The notes below the pieces were generated by a model, which was given only the letters and a program-made list of their open reading frames with translations, was not told the DNA's origin and searched no databases. The position numbers were made by a program, and so were the translations under genes. A stretch of DNA of 64,000 bases from JAWWPG01 sp033850885. GTDB lineage: Bacteria; Actinomycetota; Actinomycetes; Propionibacteriales; Nocardioidaceae. Positions within the stretch are counted from its first letter, which is position 1. Each line of letters starts with the position of its first letter. The stretch spans positions 1-64,000 of the forward strand of contig JAWWPG010000021.1 of the NCBI GenBank assembly GCA_033850885.1. The letters are read 5' to 3'. This document shows positions 19,656-28,832 of the stretch, piece after piece.

Positions 19656-20645
19656 ATGCGCATGCTCTTCATCGGCGGCACCAGGTTCGTCGGACGCGCG
19701 ATGGCCGAGGCCGCCCTCGAGTCCGGCCACGACGTGACGGTCCTGCATCGAGGCAAGACCAGTCCGGACGCCCTGCCTGGAGCGGAGCATCTGCTCGCCG
19801 ACCGCGACCAGGACCTCTCCCCACTCGACGGCCGCGAGTTCGACGCCACCGTGGACGTCTGTGCGTACGTGCCGCGGCAGGTCGACGTACTCGCCGCCGC
19901 CCTCGGTCGCCGCGGCGGCCACCACGTGTTCATCTCGACCATGTCGGTGTACGCCGACACGGACGCCCCCGGCCTGACGGAGGACTCACCCCTCGTCGAC
20001 CCGCCGGCTCCGGGCGTGGAAGAGGTCACCAACGAGACCTACGGCGGCCTGAAGGTCCTGTGCGAGCGCGCCGCGCTCGCGGCCTACGGGGAGGACAACC
20101 TGACCATCGTCCGGCCGACGTACGTGGTCGGACCACGGGACTACACGTTCCGCTTCCCGTGGTGGGTGCGCCGGGTGGCCGCCGGCGGCGAGGTGTTGGC
20201 ACCGGGCCCCCAGGCGTCCCCGATGCAGGTCGTCGACGCCCGGGACCAAGGGTCCTGGACCGTGAAGCTCGCAGAGGCAGGCACGCCCGGCACTTTCAAC
20301 GGGATCGGTACCGGTCTCCCGTTCGGCTTCGACGACATGCTCACCGCCACGGTGGAGGCGGTCGGTCCGCCCGGCACGACGCTGACCTGGGTCGACGGAG
20401 ACTGGCTGGTCAAGGAGGGCGTTACCGCGCTCCACCTTCCGCTGTGGAACGAGGGCAGCGTCGAATGGACGCTCGCCGGTGACAACGCCCGCGCCCGCGC
20501 CACCGGCCTGGAACCGCGTCCGCTCGCGGAGACCATCGCGGACACGCTGTCCTGGATCGAGGAGAGCGGAGCTGAACCTGCGTCGGGGTCCGGTCTGCCG
20601 GCCGAGCGGGAGGCAGAGCTCCTCGCCGCCTGGCACCGCCGCTGA
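19656..20645 (+). CDS. NAD-dependent epimerase/dehydratase (extended SDR)
   Basis: A 329-residue extended short-chain dehydrogenase. The N-terminal dinucleotide motif is IGGTRFVG (5-12), the active-site region is STMSVYAD, and YGGLK carries the Tyr-x-x-x-Lys pair. The RPTYVVGPRDYTFRFPWWVRR stretch is shared with plant CSP41/mRNA-binding-like and actinobacterial epimerases, often annotated as reductases. Substrate unknown. ATG 19656 follows a divergent intergenic region shared with the HAD gene and converges on the DUF202 pair. Confidence 0.85.
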   Translation: MRMLFIGGTRFVGRAMAEAALESGHDVTVLHRGKTSPDALPGAEHLLADRDQDLSPLDGREFDATVDVCAYVPRQVDVLAAALGRRGGHHVFISTMSVYADTDAPGLTEDSPLVDPPAPGVEEVTNETYGGLKVLCERAALAAYGEDNLTIVRPTYVVGPRDYTFRFPWWVRRVAAGGEVLAPGPQASPMQVVDARDQGSWTVKLAEAGTPGTFNGIGTGLPFGFDDMLTATVEAVGPPGTTLTWVDGDWLVKEGVTALHLPLWNEGSVEWTLAGDNARARATGLEPRPLAETIADTLSWIEESGAEPASGSGLPAEREAELLAAWHRR

Positions 20646-20684
20646 GGCCGTTCGAGGCCACCTGCCCTCCTGTTTGGGCGGTGC

Positions 20685-21029
20685 TCAGCCGAGCAGCTCG
20701 ACCACGGCAAGCACCAGGGAGGCTGCTCCGACGCAGGCCACCGCCGCCACCACGGCGGCGATCGCGCCCGAGGAGGCCGTGATGCGCTCGGTCGCTACGC
20801 CCGGTGTTCTGGCCGAGGCGCGGAACCGCCGCCACCACAAGACGACCGAGGCAAGGCACCCGGCGGCTGCCAGCCCGCCGAGAGCCTCGGCCACCCGTGA
20901 GCCGTCCAAGGCTGCGAGCCTGGCCACCACCCCCGCGGTCACGAAGACCGAGATGCTGGTCCGCACCCAGGCCATCGCCGTCCGCTCCGCCTGGTTTCCG
21001 GGGCGCCACCCGACGTCCGGGCTCGTCAC
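20685..21029 (-). CDS. DUF202 membrane protein (distal copy)
   Basis: A 114-residue protein with the DUF202 pattern: N-terminal NQAERTAMAWVRTSISVFVTAG followed by three predicted membrane helices. Function of the family is unknown. It overlaps the preceding DUF202 gene by 4 bases (start 21029, previous stop 21026), so the two are translationally coupled, perhaps as a heteromer. It is the last gene of the operon that includes the molybdopterin oxidoreductase. Confidence 0.8.
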   Translation of the reverse strand: MTSPDVGWRPGNQAERTAMAWVRTSISVFVTAGVVARLAALDGSRVAEALGGLAAAGCLASVVLWWRRFRASARTPGVATERITASSGAIAAVVAAVACVGAASLVLAVVELLG

Positions 21030-21376
21030 AGCCGAGCCACGATTGCCGCGAGGCCGGTCATGGCGATGACCACGACACCGACGACGAGAAGCGGCCCGAT
21101 CGCGGGTGGTGGCAGCGGTGTCGACCGCCGGATGGCCTCGTCGAGGAGGCGCCAGCGCCGGTAGGACCAGACGGCGGTCACGACGCCGACGACGCAGCAG
21201 ACGGCGGCGCCGACAAGAGTCCAGCTCTCGTCGACCCCGACATGTCTCAGAGCGACCAGGGCAAGCCCGGTCGCCACGAACGCCAGCGCCGTACGCAGCC
21301 AGGCCAGCATGGTTCGCTCGTTCGCGAGCAGGAACCGCGGATCGGTCGGTGGGGTCTCCTGAGGCTCGGCCGGCAC
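21026..21376 (-). CDS. DUF202/YidH-type membrane protein (proximal copy)
   Basis: A 116-residue protein with the canonical DUF202 signature LLANERTMLAWLRTALAFVATGLAL and three membrane helices. ATG 21376 lies 4 bases after the stop of the molybdopterin oxidoreductase gene, and its stop overlaps the second DUF202 gene. Tight coupling suggests a functional link with the membrane-associated oxidoreductase, although DUF202 genes also occur alone. No catalytic residues are known for the family. Confidence 0.85.
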   Translation of the reverse strand: MPAEPQETPPTDPRFLLANERTMLAWLRTALAFVATGLALVALRHVGVDESWTLVGAAVCCVVGVVTAVWSYRRWRLLDEAIRRSTPLPPPAIGPLLVVGVVVIAMTGLAAIVARL

Positions 21377-21380
21377 CGGT

Positions 21381-24188
21381 TCAGTCCACCCTGAACGCGC
21401 GCCGTTTCGGCTTCACCGGTCGCATCAGGAACTCGGGTCGGCGCAGACCCTCGATGTTGGGACCCGGCCTCGTCAGGGCGAGCCACTCATGGAACACCTC
21501 CCGCGCCCTCGCCGTGTCGACCTCGACGTCGCCGTACCGGTCCGTCGGGAGCGCCCTGGTCAGGGTGACCTTCTGCAGCCAGCAGTGCATCCCGGACATC
21601 GGGTCGGGCTGCACGGGGAACGCCAGATTCTGGTGTACGCCGGGATCCTCCCAGCTGATGCGCGACGAGTCCCGGTCCGAGCTCGCGAAGGGCTGCACCC
21701 CCGCCGCGTAGCGCAGTCTCCATCGACCCGGCTCGGGCCGAGTGATGTCGACCTTGCCGGTCACCCACCGGCTGCCGTCGTTGTCATGCAGCCGCCACCT
21801 CCCCATGTGGTGGCTCAGCGCGACCACGCCCGGACGGATCCCCTGAGTGGCCCACACCCGCGCCACGAAGTGTCCGATGCTGGTCGTGACCCGAACCAGG
21901 TCGCCGGTCGCGAACCCCTTCTGCTGTGCGTCTTCCGCATTCATCCAGACCGGATGGGTGTTGCTGATCTCATTGAGGTACTTGGCGTTTCCCGAGCGGG
22001 TGTGGATCAGCGTAGGCAGCCGGAACGTCGGCACCAGCACCATTTCACCAGCAGCCGCGTCGATCCGCGAATGTGCAACGTGGGAAGGGATGTAGCCAGG
22101 CGTGGCATGCTCGGGCCACCCGAACGACGCTGCGGTCTCCGAGTACAGCTCAAGCTTTCGGGAGGGTGTCAACCAGCCGGCCACCTGCGAGCCGTCGGCG
22201 AGCCGGACACCGACCGACCCGGCCTCCCCTACCAGCGGGGGCGTCGACTCGTCGTCGGCCGGCTTCCGCAGCACCCCATGCTCGTCGGCTGTCGTCCCGT
22301 CGAGCTCCTCCGGCGTCAGTGGCCGCTCGTCCTGCCGGTACAGGTCCCTGGCGATCTCGACGACCCCGTACTTTCTCATGTAGCCAAGGGCCGAGAGCCC
22401 GGCCGCGGCGGCCTTCTCGGGCAGCCCGGGGACCCGGTTCTCGAAGACCCACCGGTAGTACTCGTCGACCGTGACCGGCTCACCGGGCCGGTACGGCGAC
22501 TCGAAGTACCGCCGGATGCCGAGCGACCCGTCCGGGTCGATGCGCCAGGAGAGGGCGAACCAGAACTCGTTCTCCTCCCACACCTCCCCCGGGTTGGTGT
22601 CACGGGTGTCCAGGAACTCCCTGCCGAGCTTCTCGAACGCCACCCGTCTCACGGGCTGCCGGAACCCGAGCCAGCGCGCCGCGTGGGTCTCGTACGAGTG
22701 GGTGTCGTGCCGCTCCGTCGAGTGGCCCATCGGCAGCACGTAGTCCGCGAAGGTCGCCGTCTCCGACCAGGTCGGAGTGAGGGCGACGTGACAGCCCACC
22801 AAGTCCGGCGAGGTCAACGCCTCCATCCACGTGAAGCCGTCCGGGTTGGTCCAGATCGGGTTGTAGACACGCGAGAAGTAGACCGCGAGCCGGCCCCTGC
22901 CCTCTTTGAGCAGATGCGGCAGCAGGAACGACATCTCGTTGGTGCACAAGGGGTACTCCGCCGGCCAGAGCAGCTCGTTCCACTCCGAGTGGCCGGCCGG
23001 CATGTCGAACCCGTGCGCGATGAACTTGTCCCAGCCGTTGGGACTCGTGCCACCCACGGTGCCGACGCTGCCGGTGAGCACGTTGAGGAAGAACAGGCTG
23101 CGGGCGACCTGCCAGCCACCGAGGTTGCCCGCCGCCGCGGAGCGCCAGACGTGCGCTGACAGCGCCGTACCGGCTCCGGCCACGATGTCCGCGAGCTCCT
23201 CGATCCTGGCCACCGGCACTCTCGCCTCGGCAGCGGCCATCTCGAACGTGTACGTCGAATAGTCGGCCTCCAGCATGTCGAGGAACACCTCGAAGGTGGG
23301 TTCCGCACCAGGGTGCAGGCGTTCCAGGTAGACGTCCCAGTTGACCCAGCGCCGTACGTAGTCGGCATCGATCTGTCTTGTGCGCAAGAGATGTGAGGCA
23401 ACCGCGAGCAGGATCGCCGCCTCGCTGCCCGGCCACGGGGCGATCCAGAGGTCTGCATGGGACGCCGTGTTGGACATCCGGGGGTCGATGACGACGAGCT
23501 TGGAGCCCGCGGCCTTGCCCTCCATGATCCGCTGCGCATGTGGGTTGAAGTAGTGGCCGGTCTCGAGGTGGGAGGACAGCAGGAGGATCGCCCTGCTGTT
23601 CGCGTGGTCGGGCGACGGCCGGTCATAGCCACCCCAGAGCGCATAGCCCAGGCGAGCGCCCGACGAGCAGATGTTCGTGTGGGAATTGTGCCCATCGACG
23701 CCCCAGGCGAGCAGGAAGCGTTCGGCGAAGCCATCCTCACCGGGCCTGCCGACGTGGTACATCACCTCGTTGCGCCTGTCCTCGACGATCGCCTTCCTGA
23801 TCCGCGCCGCGATGTCGTCGAGCGCCTCGTCCCAGCCGACCCGCTCCCACTGCCCACTCCCCCGCGGACCGGCCTGCCGCAGCGGGTAGAGGATTCGCTC
23901 GGGGTCGTCGAGCTGGTTGATGGTGGCAGGCCCTTTGGCGCAGTTGCGGCCGCGCGAGCCGGGGTGCGCCGGGTTGCCTTCCAGCTTGGTGATCGTGAGG
24001 TCGTCCTTCGCCACATGAGCGAGCAACCCGCATGCGGACTCGCAGTTGAAGCAGGTGGTGGGGATCAGCATGAACTCACGTACGACCTTGCGTGGATGGG
24101 CTTTAGCGTCGTAGGCGAGGAAGCTGTCCCACTGGTCGGGAGGTGGGTAGCTGCGCAACCCCTCGTGTCGATCCACCCCGAACGTCAT
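21381..24188 (-). CDS. Molybdopterin oxidoreductase, DMSO reductase family (PSR/Soe-like)
   Basis: A 935-residue catalytic subunit binding bis-MGD and one N-terminal 4Fe-4S cluster through C46, C49, C53 and C83 (CFNCESAC...RNCAKG). Cys174 in NICSSGARLGY aligns with the position that supplies the molybdenum ligand in polysulfide/thiosulfate-type enzymes. The C-terminal molydopterin dinucleotide-binding domain includes GDLVRVTTSIGHF. There is no twin-arginine signal, so it would face the cytoplasm as in SoeA sulfite dehydrogenase. ATG 24188 overlaps the stop of the Fe-S/NrfD fusion gene (ATGA). Substrate not determinable; sulfur compounds or formate are candidates. Confidence 0.88.
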   Translation of the reverse strand: MTFGVDRHEGLRSYPPPDQWDSFLAYDAKAHPRKVVREFMLIPTTCFNCESACGLLAHVAKDDLTITKLEGNPAHPGSRGRNCAKGPATINQLDDPERILYPLRQAGPRGSGQWERVGWDEALDDIAARIRKAIVEDRRNEVMYHVGRPGEDGFAERFLLAWGVDGHNSHTNICSSGARLGYALWGGYDRPSPDHANSRAILLLSSHLETGHYFNPHAQRIMEGKAAGSKLVVIDPRMSNTASHADLWIAPWPGSEAAILLAVASHLLRTRQIDADYVRRWVNWDVYLERLHPGAEPTFEVFLDMLEADYSTYTFEMAAAEARVPVARIEELADIVAGAGTALSAHVWRSAAAGNLGGWQVARSLFFLNVLTGSVGTVGGTSPNGWDKFIAHGFDMPAGHSEWNELLWPAEYPLCTNEMSFLLPHLLKEGRGRLAVYFSRVYNPIWTNPDGFTWMEALTSPDLVGCHVALTPTWSETATFADYVLPMGHSTERHDTHSYETHAARWLGFRQPVRRVAFEKLGREFLDTRDTNPGEVWEENEFWFALSWRIDPDGSLGIRRYFESPYRPGEPVTVDEYYRWVFENRVPGLPEKAAAAGLSALGYMRKYGVVEIARDLYRQDERPLTPEELDGTTADEHGVLRKPADDESTPPLVGEAGSVGVRLADGSQVAGWLTPSRKLELYSETAASFGWPEHATPGYIPSHVAHSRIDAAAGEMVLVPTFRLPTLIHTRSGNAKYLNEISNTHPVWMNAEDAQQKGFATGDLVRVTTSIGHFVARVWATQGIRPGVVALSHHMGRWRLHDNDGSRWVTGKVDITRPEPGRWRLRYAAGVQPFASSDRDSSRISWEDPGVHQNLAFPVQPDPMSGMHCWLQKVTLTRALPTDRYGDVEVDTARAREVFHEWLALTRPGPNIEGLRRPEFLMRPVKPKRRAFRVD

Positions 24189-25708
24189 GACAGCGGCACC
24201 TCCTGGCCGGCCCGGACGAAGCAGAGCTCGTAGCTGAGGATCGACACCTGGGCAAGGATCCCGGCGACAGCGACGAACGGCTGGTGGCTGGCCGCTCCCG
24301 TCCAGCCGACACCGGCGAGTACGACGATGGGCAGGGCCAGGGCAACGGTCATGCCCCAGAACACGAAGGCGTACCTGCCCCGGGTGAGGAGCTGGGCACC
24401 GCGGGTCGCGCCGGCCGTCGGATGCTCGCCCAACAGCTCGACCAGGCCGATCGCCACCTGGGCAACGGTCGCCACCACCAGGGCCCGAGCCACCAGGCCG
24501 GCCGGTCGCGGTGGGGCCTCGGTCCAGAGGGAGACGACCGCGATGGCGCCCGCGCCCGCCATCACCGCCTGCGCCACGAGGTGGGGGAAGAGCCACCGCG
24601 ACTGCCAGAGGTCACGGCCCTCGGCCTGACCGAACAGGAAGGCGGTGTATCCGGCGGCCATCACCGCCACCGGCAGGCTCAACACCGCGAGTACGCCGTC
24701 CATCGCGCCGCCGTCGACGTCGAACAGCTGCGCCAGCAGCCAGACCCCTGAGACAGCCGCGATGGCCATCAGGCAGTAGCCGCCCTTCACGAGCCACGAG
24801 CTCAGGTTCGGCTTGGTGAGCAGCAGGTAGAAGCGGTCGGGACGCTTCAGGTCCCATACCAGCAAGGCGCCGGTGGTCGCCGTACCCACCACCGCCAGCA
24901 CCGGGCCGAGCGCGGCAGGGCCGTCGAGCCCGATGCCGAGCAGTACGGCGAGCGCCGATACGAGTAACGCGCCCGCCCCGACGCCCTTGGTCCACAGGTA
25001 CGTCGCTACCCGCCACCCCCACGGCCGGGCGTGTTCCGTGTTCAAGGTGGTGGACGCGGACGGGTCGGCACCGTCGCCGTCGTCAGCCATGAGCAGCCGG
25101 AGGTCGTCGGGCTGTGACCAGATGTAGGTGTCCCGGACCGGGGCGGCGAGCGGGTCGAGCACCAGCCGGCTCGCGCCGATGTAGTGGACGTTCGGGCCGG
25201 TCCGCTGCTCAGGCGCCCGCACCTGGGTCTGGTTGCTCGCGAGCAGCCGGCTGATCCCGCTGTCGGGGTCCTCGACGTCGCCCACCCAGATCGACTGGGT
25301 CGGACAGACCGTCACGCAGGCGGGTTCGAGCCCGTTGTCGACGCGGTGCGCGCAGAAGTTGCACTTGGCTGCGGTGTTGGTGTCCTTGTCGATGTAGATG
25401 GCGTCGTACGGACATGCCTGCATGCACGACTTGCAGCCGATGCAGACCTCGTTGTCGAAGTCGACGATGCCGTCGTCGCGCTTGAAAAGGGCGTTCGTGG
25501 GGCAGATCTCGATGCAGGGCGCGTCGGTGCAGTGGTTGCACCGCATCACCGCGAAGTCGCGTGTCGAGTCCGGGAAGGTGCCGGAGTCGACGTACTTCAC
25601 CCAGGTCCGGAACTGCCCGACCGGGATCTGGTGCTCCGTCTTGCAGGCGACCGTGCAAGCGTGGCAGCCGATGCAGGTTCGGTGGTCGATGGCGAAGCCG
25701 TACCTCAT
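24185..25708 (-). CDS. Fused 4Fe-4S ferredoxin subunit and NrfD/PsrC membrane anchor
   Basis: A 507-residue fusion. Residues 1-150 carry four complete 4Fe-4S sets, 16 Cys in all, starting CIGCHACTVAC and including CNHCTDAPC, CIGCKSCMQAC and CNFC...CVTVC, as in NrfC/PsrB. Residues about 240-507 form eight or more membrane helices of the NrfD/PsrC quinone-interacting anchor, containing WDLKRPDRFYLLLTKPNLSSW. These subunits are usually two proteins. The gene is coupled by ATGA overlaps to tesB upstream and the Mo enzyme downstream. It would carry electrons between the Mo subunit and menaquinone. Confidence 0.92.
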   Translation of the reverse strand: MRYGFAIDHRTCIGCHACTVACKTEHQIPVGQFRTWVKYVDSGTFPDSTRDFAVMRCNHCTDAPCIEICPTNALFKRDDGIVDFDNEVCIGCKSCMQACPYDAIYIDKDTNTAAKCNFCAHRVDNGLEPACVTVCPTQSIWVGDVEDPDSGISRLLASNQTQVRAPEQRTGPNVHYIGASRLVLDPLAAPVRDTYIWSQPDDLRLLMADDGDGADPSASTTLNTEHARPWGWRVATYLWTKGVGAGALLVSALAVLLGIGLDGPAALGPVLAVVGTATTGALLVWDLKRPDRFYLLLTKPNLSSWLVKGGYCLMAIAAVSGVWLLAQLFDVDGGAMDGVLAVLSLPVAVMAAGYTAFLFGQAEGRDLWQSRWLFPHLVAQAVMAGAGAIAVVSLWTEAPPRPAGLVARALVVATVAQVAIGLVELLGEHPTAGATRGAQLLTRGRYAFVFWGMTVALALPIVVLAGVGWTGAASHQPFVAVAGILAQVSILSYELCFVRAGQEVPLS

Positions 25709-26589
25709 GACAGCCTCTCCCGCGCGGCGCCGAGGGGCCTTATCAGTCCTTCCTGGGCGACCGACGCGACGAGCCTGCCGTCGCTGCTGAACACCCGGCC
25801 GACGGCGAAGCCCCGGGCTCCCGACGCCGACGGTGAGTGCTGGTCGTACAGCATCCACTCGTCGGCGCGGAACGTCCGGTGGAACCACATCGAGTGGTCC
25901 AGCGACGCGGGTTGGATCTGGGGGGACGCGATGATCACGCCATGCGGAACCAGGCTCACTCCGAGCAGCGTGAGGTCGCTCGCGTAGGTCAGCACGCAGA
26001 GGTTCGTCACCGGGTCGGGCGGCAGGTCCTCCGACGCCTTGAGCCAGATCCTGGCCCGGGCCGGCATCCGGCGCCCCGAGAGGGTGCCGCCGGGACGGGA
26101 GTCCCCGGCGTAGCGGACGTCGAGCGCGGCCCACTCCCGCTCCCACGACCTGTCGTCGCTGCGTCCGGTCACCGCGCGGAACACGTCGCCCATCGTGGGA
26201 CAGTCCCCGGGAGGTGGTACGTCGGGCATCGCGTCCTGGTGTTCGAACCCGGTCTCGCTGCGCTGGAAGGAGGCTGTCAGGAAGAAGATCGACTTGCCGT
26301 GCTGGCGGGCCACGACGCGTCGAGTGGCGAACGACCGCCCGTCACGGATGCGCTCGACGTCGTACACGATGGGGATCGCGGTGTCGCCGGGGCGCAGGAA
26401 GTACGCGTGCAACGAGTGGACGGCGACCTCCTCGGGAACCGTCTGGCAGGTCGCCGCGAGTGCCTGTGCCGCTACTTGGCCGCCGAAGACCCGCTGCATC
26501 GCGGTGCGGGACTGGCGCCCGCGGAACAGGTCCACCTCGAGCCGCTCCAGCTTGAGCAGGTCCAACAGCTCCGGCACGGAATGGGGCAC
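25705..26589 (-). CDS. tesB: Acyl-CoA thioesterase II (TesB)
   Basis: A 294-residue double hot-dog thioesterase hydrolysing acyl-CoA to fatty acid and CoA. Signatures are RVFGGQVAAQAL in the first hot dog, HSLHAYFLRPGD and VERIRDGRSFATRRV, and in the second half the catalytic Asp region SLDHSMWFHR with DEWMLYDQHSP. GTG 26589 yields the standard N terminus. The stop overlaps the ATG of the Fe-S/NrfD gene by 4 bases. A thioesterase leading a redox operon is odd, and a functional link is not obvious. Upstream is a seven-unit repeat array. Confidence 0.9.
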   Translation of the reverse strand: MPHSVPELLDLLKLERLEVDLFRGRQSRTAMQRVFGGQVAAQALAATCQTVPEEVAVHSLHAYFLRPGDTAIPIVYDVERIRDGRSFATRRVVARQHGKSIFFLTASFQRSETGFEHQDAMPDVPPPGDCPTMGDVFRAVTGRSDDRSWEREWAALDVRYAGDSRPGGTLSGRRMPARARIWLKASEDLPPDPVTNLCVLTYASDLTLLGVSLVPHGVIIASPQIQPASLDHSMWFHRTFRADEWMLYDQHSPSASGARGFAVGRVFSSDGRLVASVAQEGLIRPLGAARERLS

Positions 26590-26645
26590 GGGTCGATCAT
26601 CGCATTGCCGGTCGGCGTGGTCGGCGAGGCACACCCGCCCCCGGT

Positions 26646-26802
26646 TCACCCGTCGCAAACTTGCCCTTCACCCGTCGCAAAGTTGCCGTCGAGCCGTCGG
26701 AAAATTGCCCTCGAGCCGTCGGAAATTTGGTCCTGCTTCAAGTTCGTGACGGGTCAACCCCAAGTTTGTGACGGCTCAACCCCAATTTTGTGACGGGTCA
26801 AC
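26646..26802. repeat. Seven-unit 22-bp repeat array in inverted halves
   Basis: Four imperfect direct units of about 22 bases (starts near 26646, 26668, 26689 and 26711) share a core like CCGTCGCAAACTTGCC. They are followed by three units of the same sequence in reverse orientation (near 26735, 26759 and 26781), core CAAGTTTGTGACGGGTCAAC. Spacing is constant with no unique spacers. It fills most of the gap between dxs and tesB, both on the minus strand. It could fold into nested hairpins, serve as an operator array of two helical turns per unit, or be a repeat-family insertion. Confidence 0.85.
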
Positions 26803-26815
26803 GGTAGGGGGCGGG

Positions 26816-28729
26816 TCAGGCGGTGTCGGCCGACGTGGGCTCGGACTGGGGGGCGTCGGAGTGGTCGAGAGCGGCCACCCGAGCCGTGATGTCGCGGGCC
26901 AGGCTCGGCCCGGACAACCCGACCCGCTCGAGTACGGCGTCCCGCTTGCCGTGCTGGACGAACTCCTGGGGGATGCCGAAGACGAGCACCGGCCTGTCGG
27001 CCCCGATGTCGGACAGCGCCTGGGCGAGCGCGCTGCCGCAGCCACCCACCCTGCCGTTGTCCTCGACGCTCGCGACGACGGAGTGCTCACGGGCCAGCGC
27101 GAGCAGTGCCGGGTTGACCGGCTTCACCCACCGCGGGTCCACGACGGTCACGCCGATGCCCTGGGCCTGCAGGCGATCGGCCGCATCGACACAGGCCCCG
27201 GCCAGCGCCCCGACGGCGACGATCAGCACGTCCTTGGCGCCCGCGCGGGCCAGCACGTCGAGACCGCCGGAGCTGGCGACGGCGGGGATGTCCTCGGGCA
27301 CGGCACCCTTCGGTACCCGAAGCACCGTCGGTGCGTCGCTCACCGCGACCGCTTCTCGGAGCAGCTCCCGGAAGCGGGTGGCGTCACGGGGCGCCGCGAG
27401 GCGCAGACCGGGGACGAGCTGCAGCATCGACATGTCCCACATGCCGTGGTGCGACGGGCCGTCCTCACCGGTCACGCCGGCCCGGTCGAGCACGAACGTG
27501 ATGCCGCAGCGGTGCAGCGCGGCATCGAGCAGCACCTGGTCGAAGGCGCGGTTGAGGAACGTGGCATAGATCGCCACCACGGGATGCAGCCCGGCCATCG
27601 CCATCCCGGCCGCCGAGGTGACGGCGTGCTGCTCCGCGATGCCGACGTCGAAGGTGCGCTCCGGGAACACGCGCTGGAAGCCGTCAAGCCCCGTGGGGTA
27701 CAGCATCGCGGCCGTCACGGCGACGAGGTCCGGGCGTTCGACGCCGAGGGCGACCAGCTCGGCGCGGAAGACGTCGACGTAGCTCGGTGCCGCCGCGCTG
27801 ACCGCGCCGGTGCCGGCGTCGAAGATGCCGAGGGAGTGGTAGTTGTCCTCCTCGTGCTGCTCGGCCGGCGGGTAGCCGAATCCCTTCTTGGTGATCGTGT
27901 GCACGATCACCGGACCGCCGAAGTTCTTCGCCTGTGACAGCGCCTGCTCGAGGGCCGAGACGTCGTGACCGTCGACCGGCCCGACGTACTTGAGCCCGAG
28001 GTCCTCGAACATCCCTTGCGGTGCCAGGGCGTCCTTGAGCCCCTTCTTGATGGCGTGCAGGGCGTCGTACAGGGGTGGCCCGACGAGCTTGGTACGGGTG
28101 AGCCTGGTCTTGATCAGGTCGAGCGTCTGCTCGTAGCGGGGATCGGTGCGCAGGCTGGCGAGGTGGTTCGCGAGGCCGCCGACGGTCGGGGAGTAGGAGC
28201 GCCCGTTGTCGTTCACGACGATGACCAGCCGGCTGTCCGGCGCGGCCGAGATGTTGTTGAGCGCCTCCCACGCCATGCCGCCGGTGAGCGCGCCGTCACC
28301 GATGACCGCCACGACGTGGCGGGAGTCACCCTGGACGTGGTACGCCTTGGCGAGGCCGTCCGCGTACGAGAGCGATGTCGACGCGTGGGAGTTCTCGACG
28401 ATGTCGTGCGGCGACTCGCCCTGGTTCGGGTAGCCCGAGAGCCCGCCTTCCTGCTTCAGCCGGTCGAAGTCGGCGGCCCGGCCGGTGAGGATCTTGTGCA
28501 CGTACGCCTGGTGGCCCGTGTCGAAGACGACCCGGTCGCGCGGGGACTCGAAAACCCGGTGGATCGCGATGGTCAGCTCGACCACGCCGAGGTTGGGCCC
28601 GAGGTGGCCGCCGGTCTTGGACACCTTGTCGATGAGGAACGCCCGGATCTCGGCGGCGAGCTGGGTGAGCTGCTGGTCGTCGAGGTCGCGCAGGTCGCGC
28701 GGCTCCTGCACCGTGTCCAGCAGGCTCAT
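26816..28729 (-). CDS. dxs: 1-deoxy-D-xylulose-5-phosphate synthase
   Basis: First enzyme of the MEP isoprenoid pathway; it condenses pyruvate and glyceraldehyde 3-phosphate using thiamine diphosphate. At 637 residues it has normal length. It shows GHLGPNLG (41-48), the ThDP motif GDGALTGGMAWEALNN (144-159), the transketolase central domain with GIAEQHAV, and the C-terminal domain with VEDNGRVGG. ATG 28729 follows GGAAGGGTG. The 3' end abuts the repeat array. It supplies precursors for menaquinone and cell-wall polyprenols. Confidence 0.97.
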   Translation of the reverse strand: MSLLDTVQEPRDLRDLDDQQLTQLAAEIRAFLIDKVSKTGGHLGPNLGVVELTIAIHRVFESPRDRVVFDTGHQAYVHKILTGRAADFDRLKQEGGLSGYPNQGESPHDIVENSHASTSLSYADGLAKAYHVQGDSRHVVAVIGDGALTGGMAWEALNNISAAPDSRLVIVVNDNGRSYSPTVGGLANHLASLRTDPRYEQTLDLIKTRLTRTKLVGPPLYDALHAIKKGLKDALAPQGMFEDLGLKYVGPVDGHDVSALEQALSQAKNFGGPVIVHTITKKGFGYPPAEQHEEDNYHSLGIFDAGTGAVSAAAPSYVDVFRAELVALGVERPDLVAVTAAMLYPTGLDGFQRVFPERTFDVGIAEQHAVTSAAGMAMAGLHPVVAIYATFLNRAFDQVLLDAALHRCGITFVLDRAGVTGEDGPSHHGMWDMSMLQLVPGLRLAAPRDATRFRELLREAVAVSDAPTVLRVPKGAVPEDIPAVASSGGLDVLARAGAKDVLIVAVGALAGACVDAADRLQAQGIGVTVVDPRWVKPVNPALLALAREHSVVASVEDNGRVGGCGSALAQALSDIGADRPVLVFGIPQEFVQHGKRDAVLERVGLSGPSLARDITARVAALDHSDAPQSEPTSADTA

Positions 28730-28832
28730 CTGACACCCTTCCGTGGAGGTCGGCGCCGTCGCGCGACGACTCTCCCTGCGAGTCTAGGCGTCGTCGACCG
28801 CGGACGCGGCCATGCCTGCCTCGACGAACGGC

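Noticed and set aside
26646..26802. CRISPR array
   Set aside because: Units are contiguous with no unique spacers, lie in two orientations, and no cas gene is nearby.
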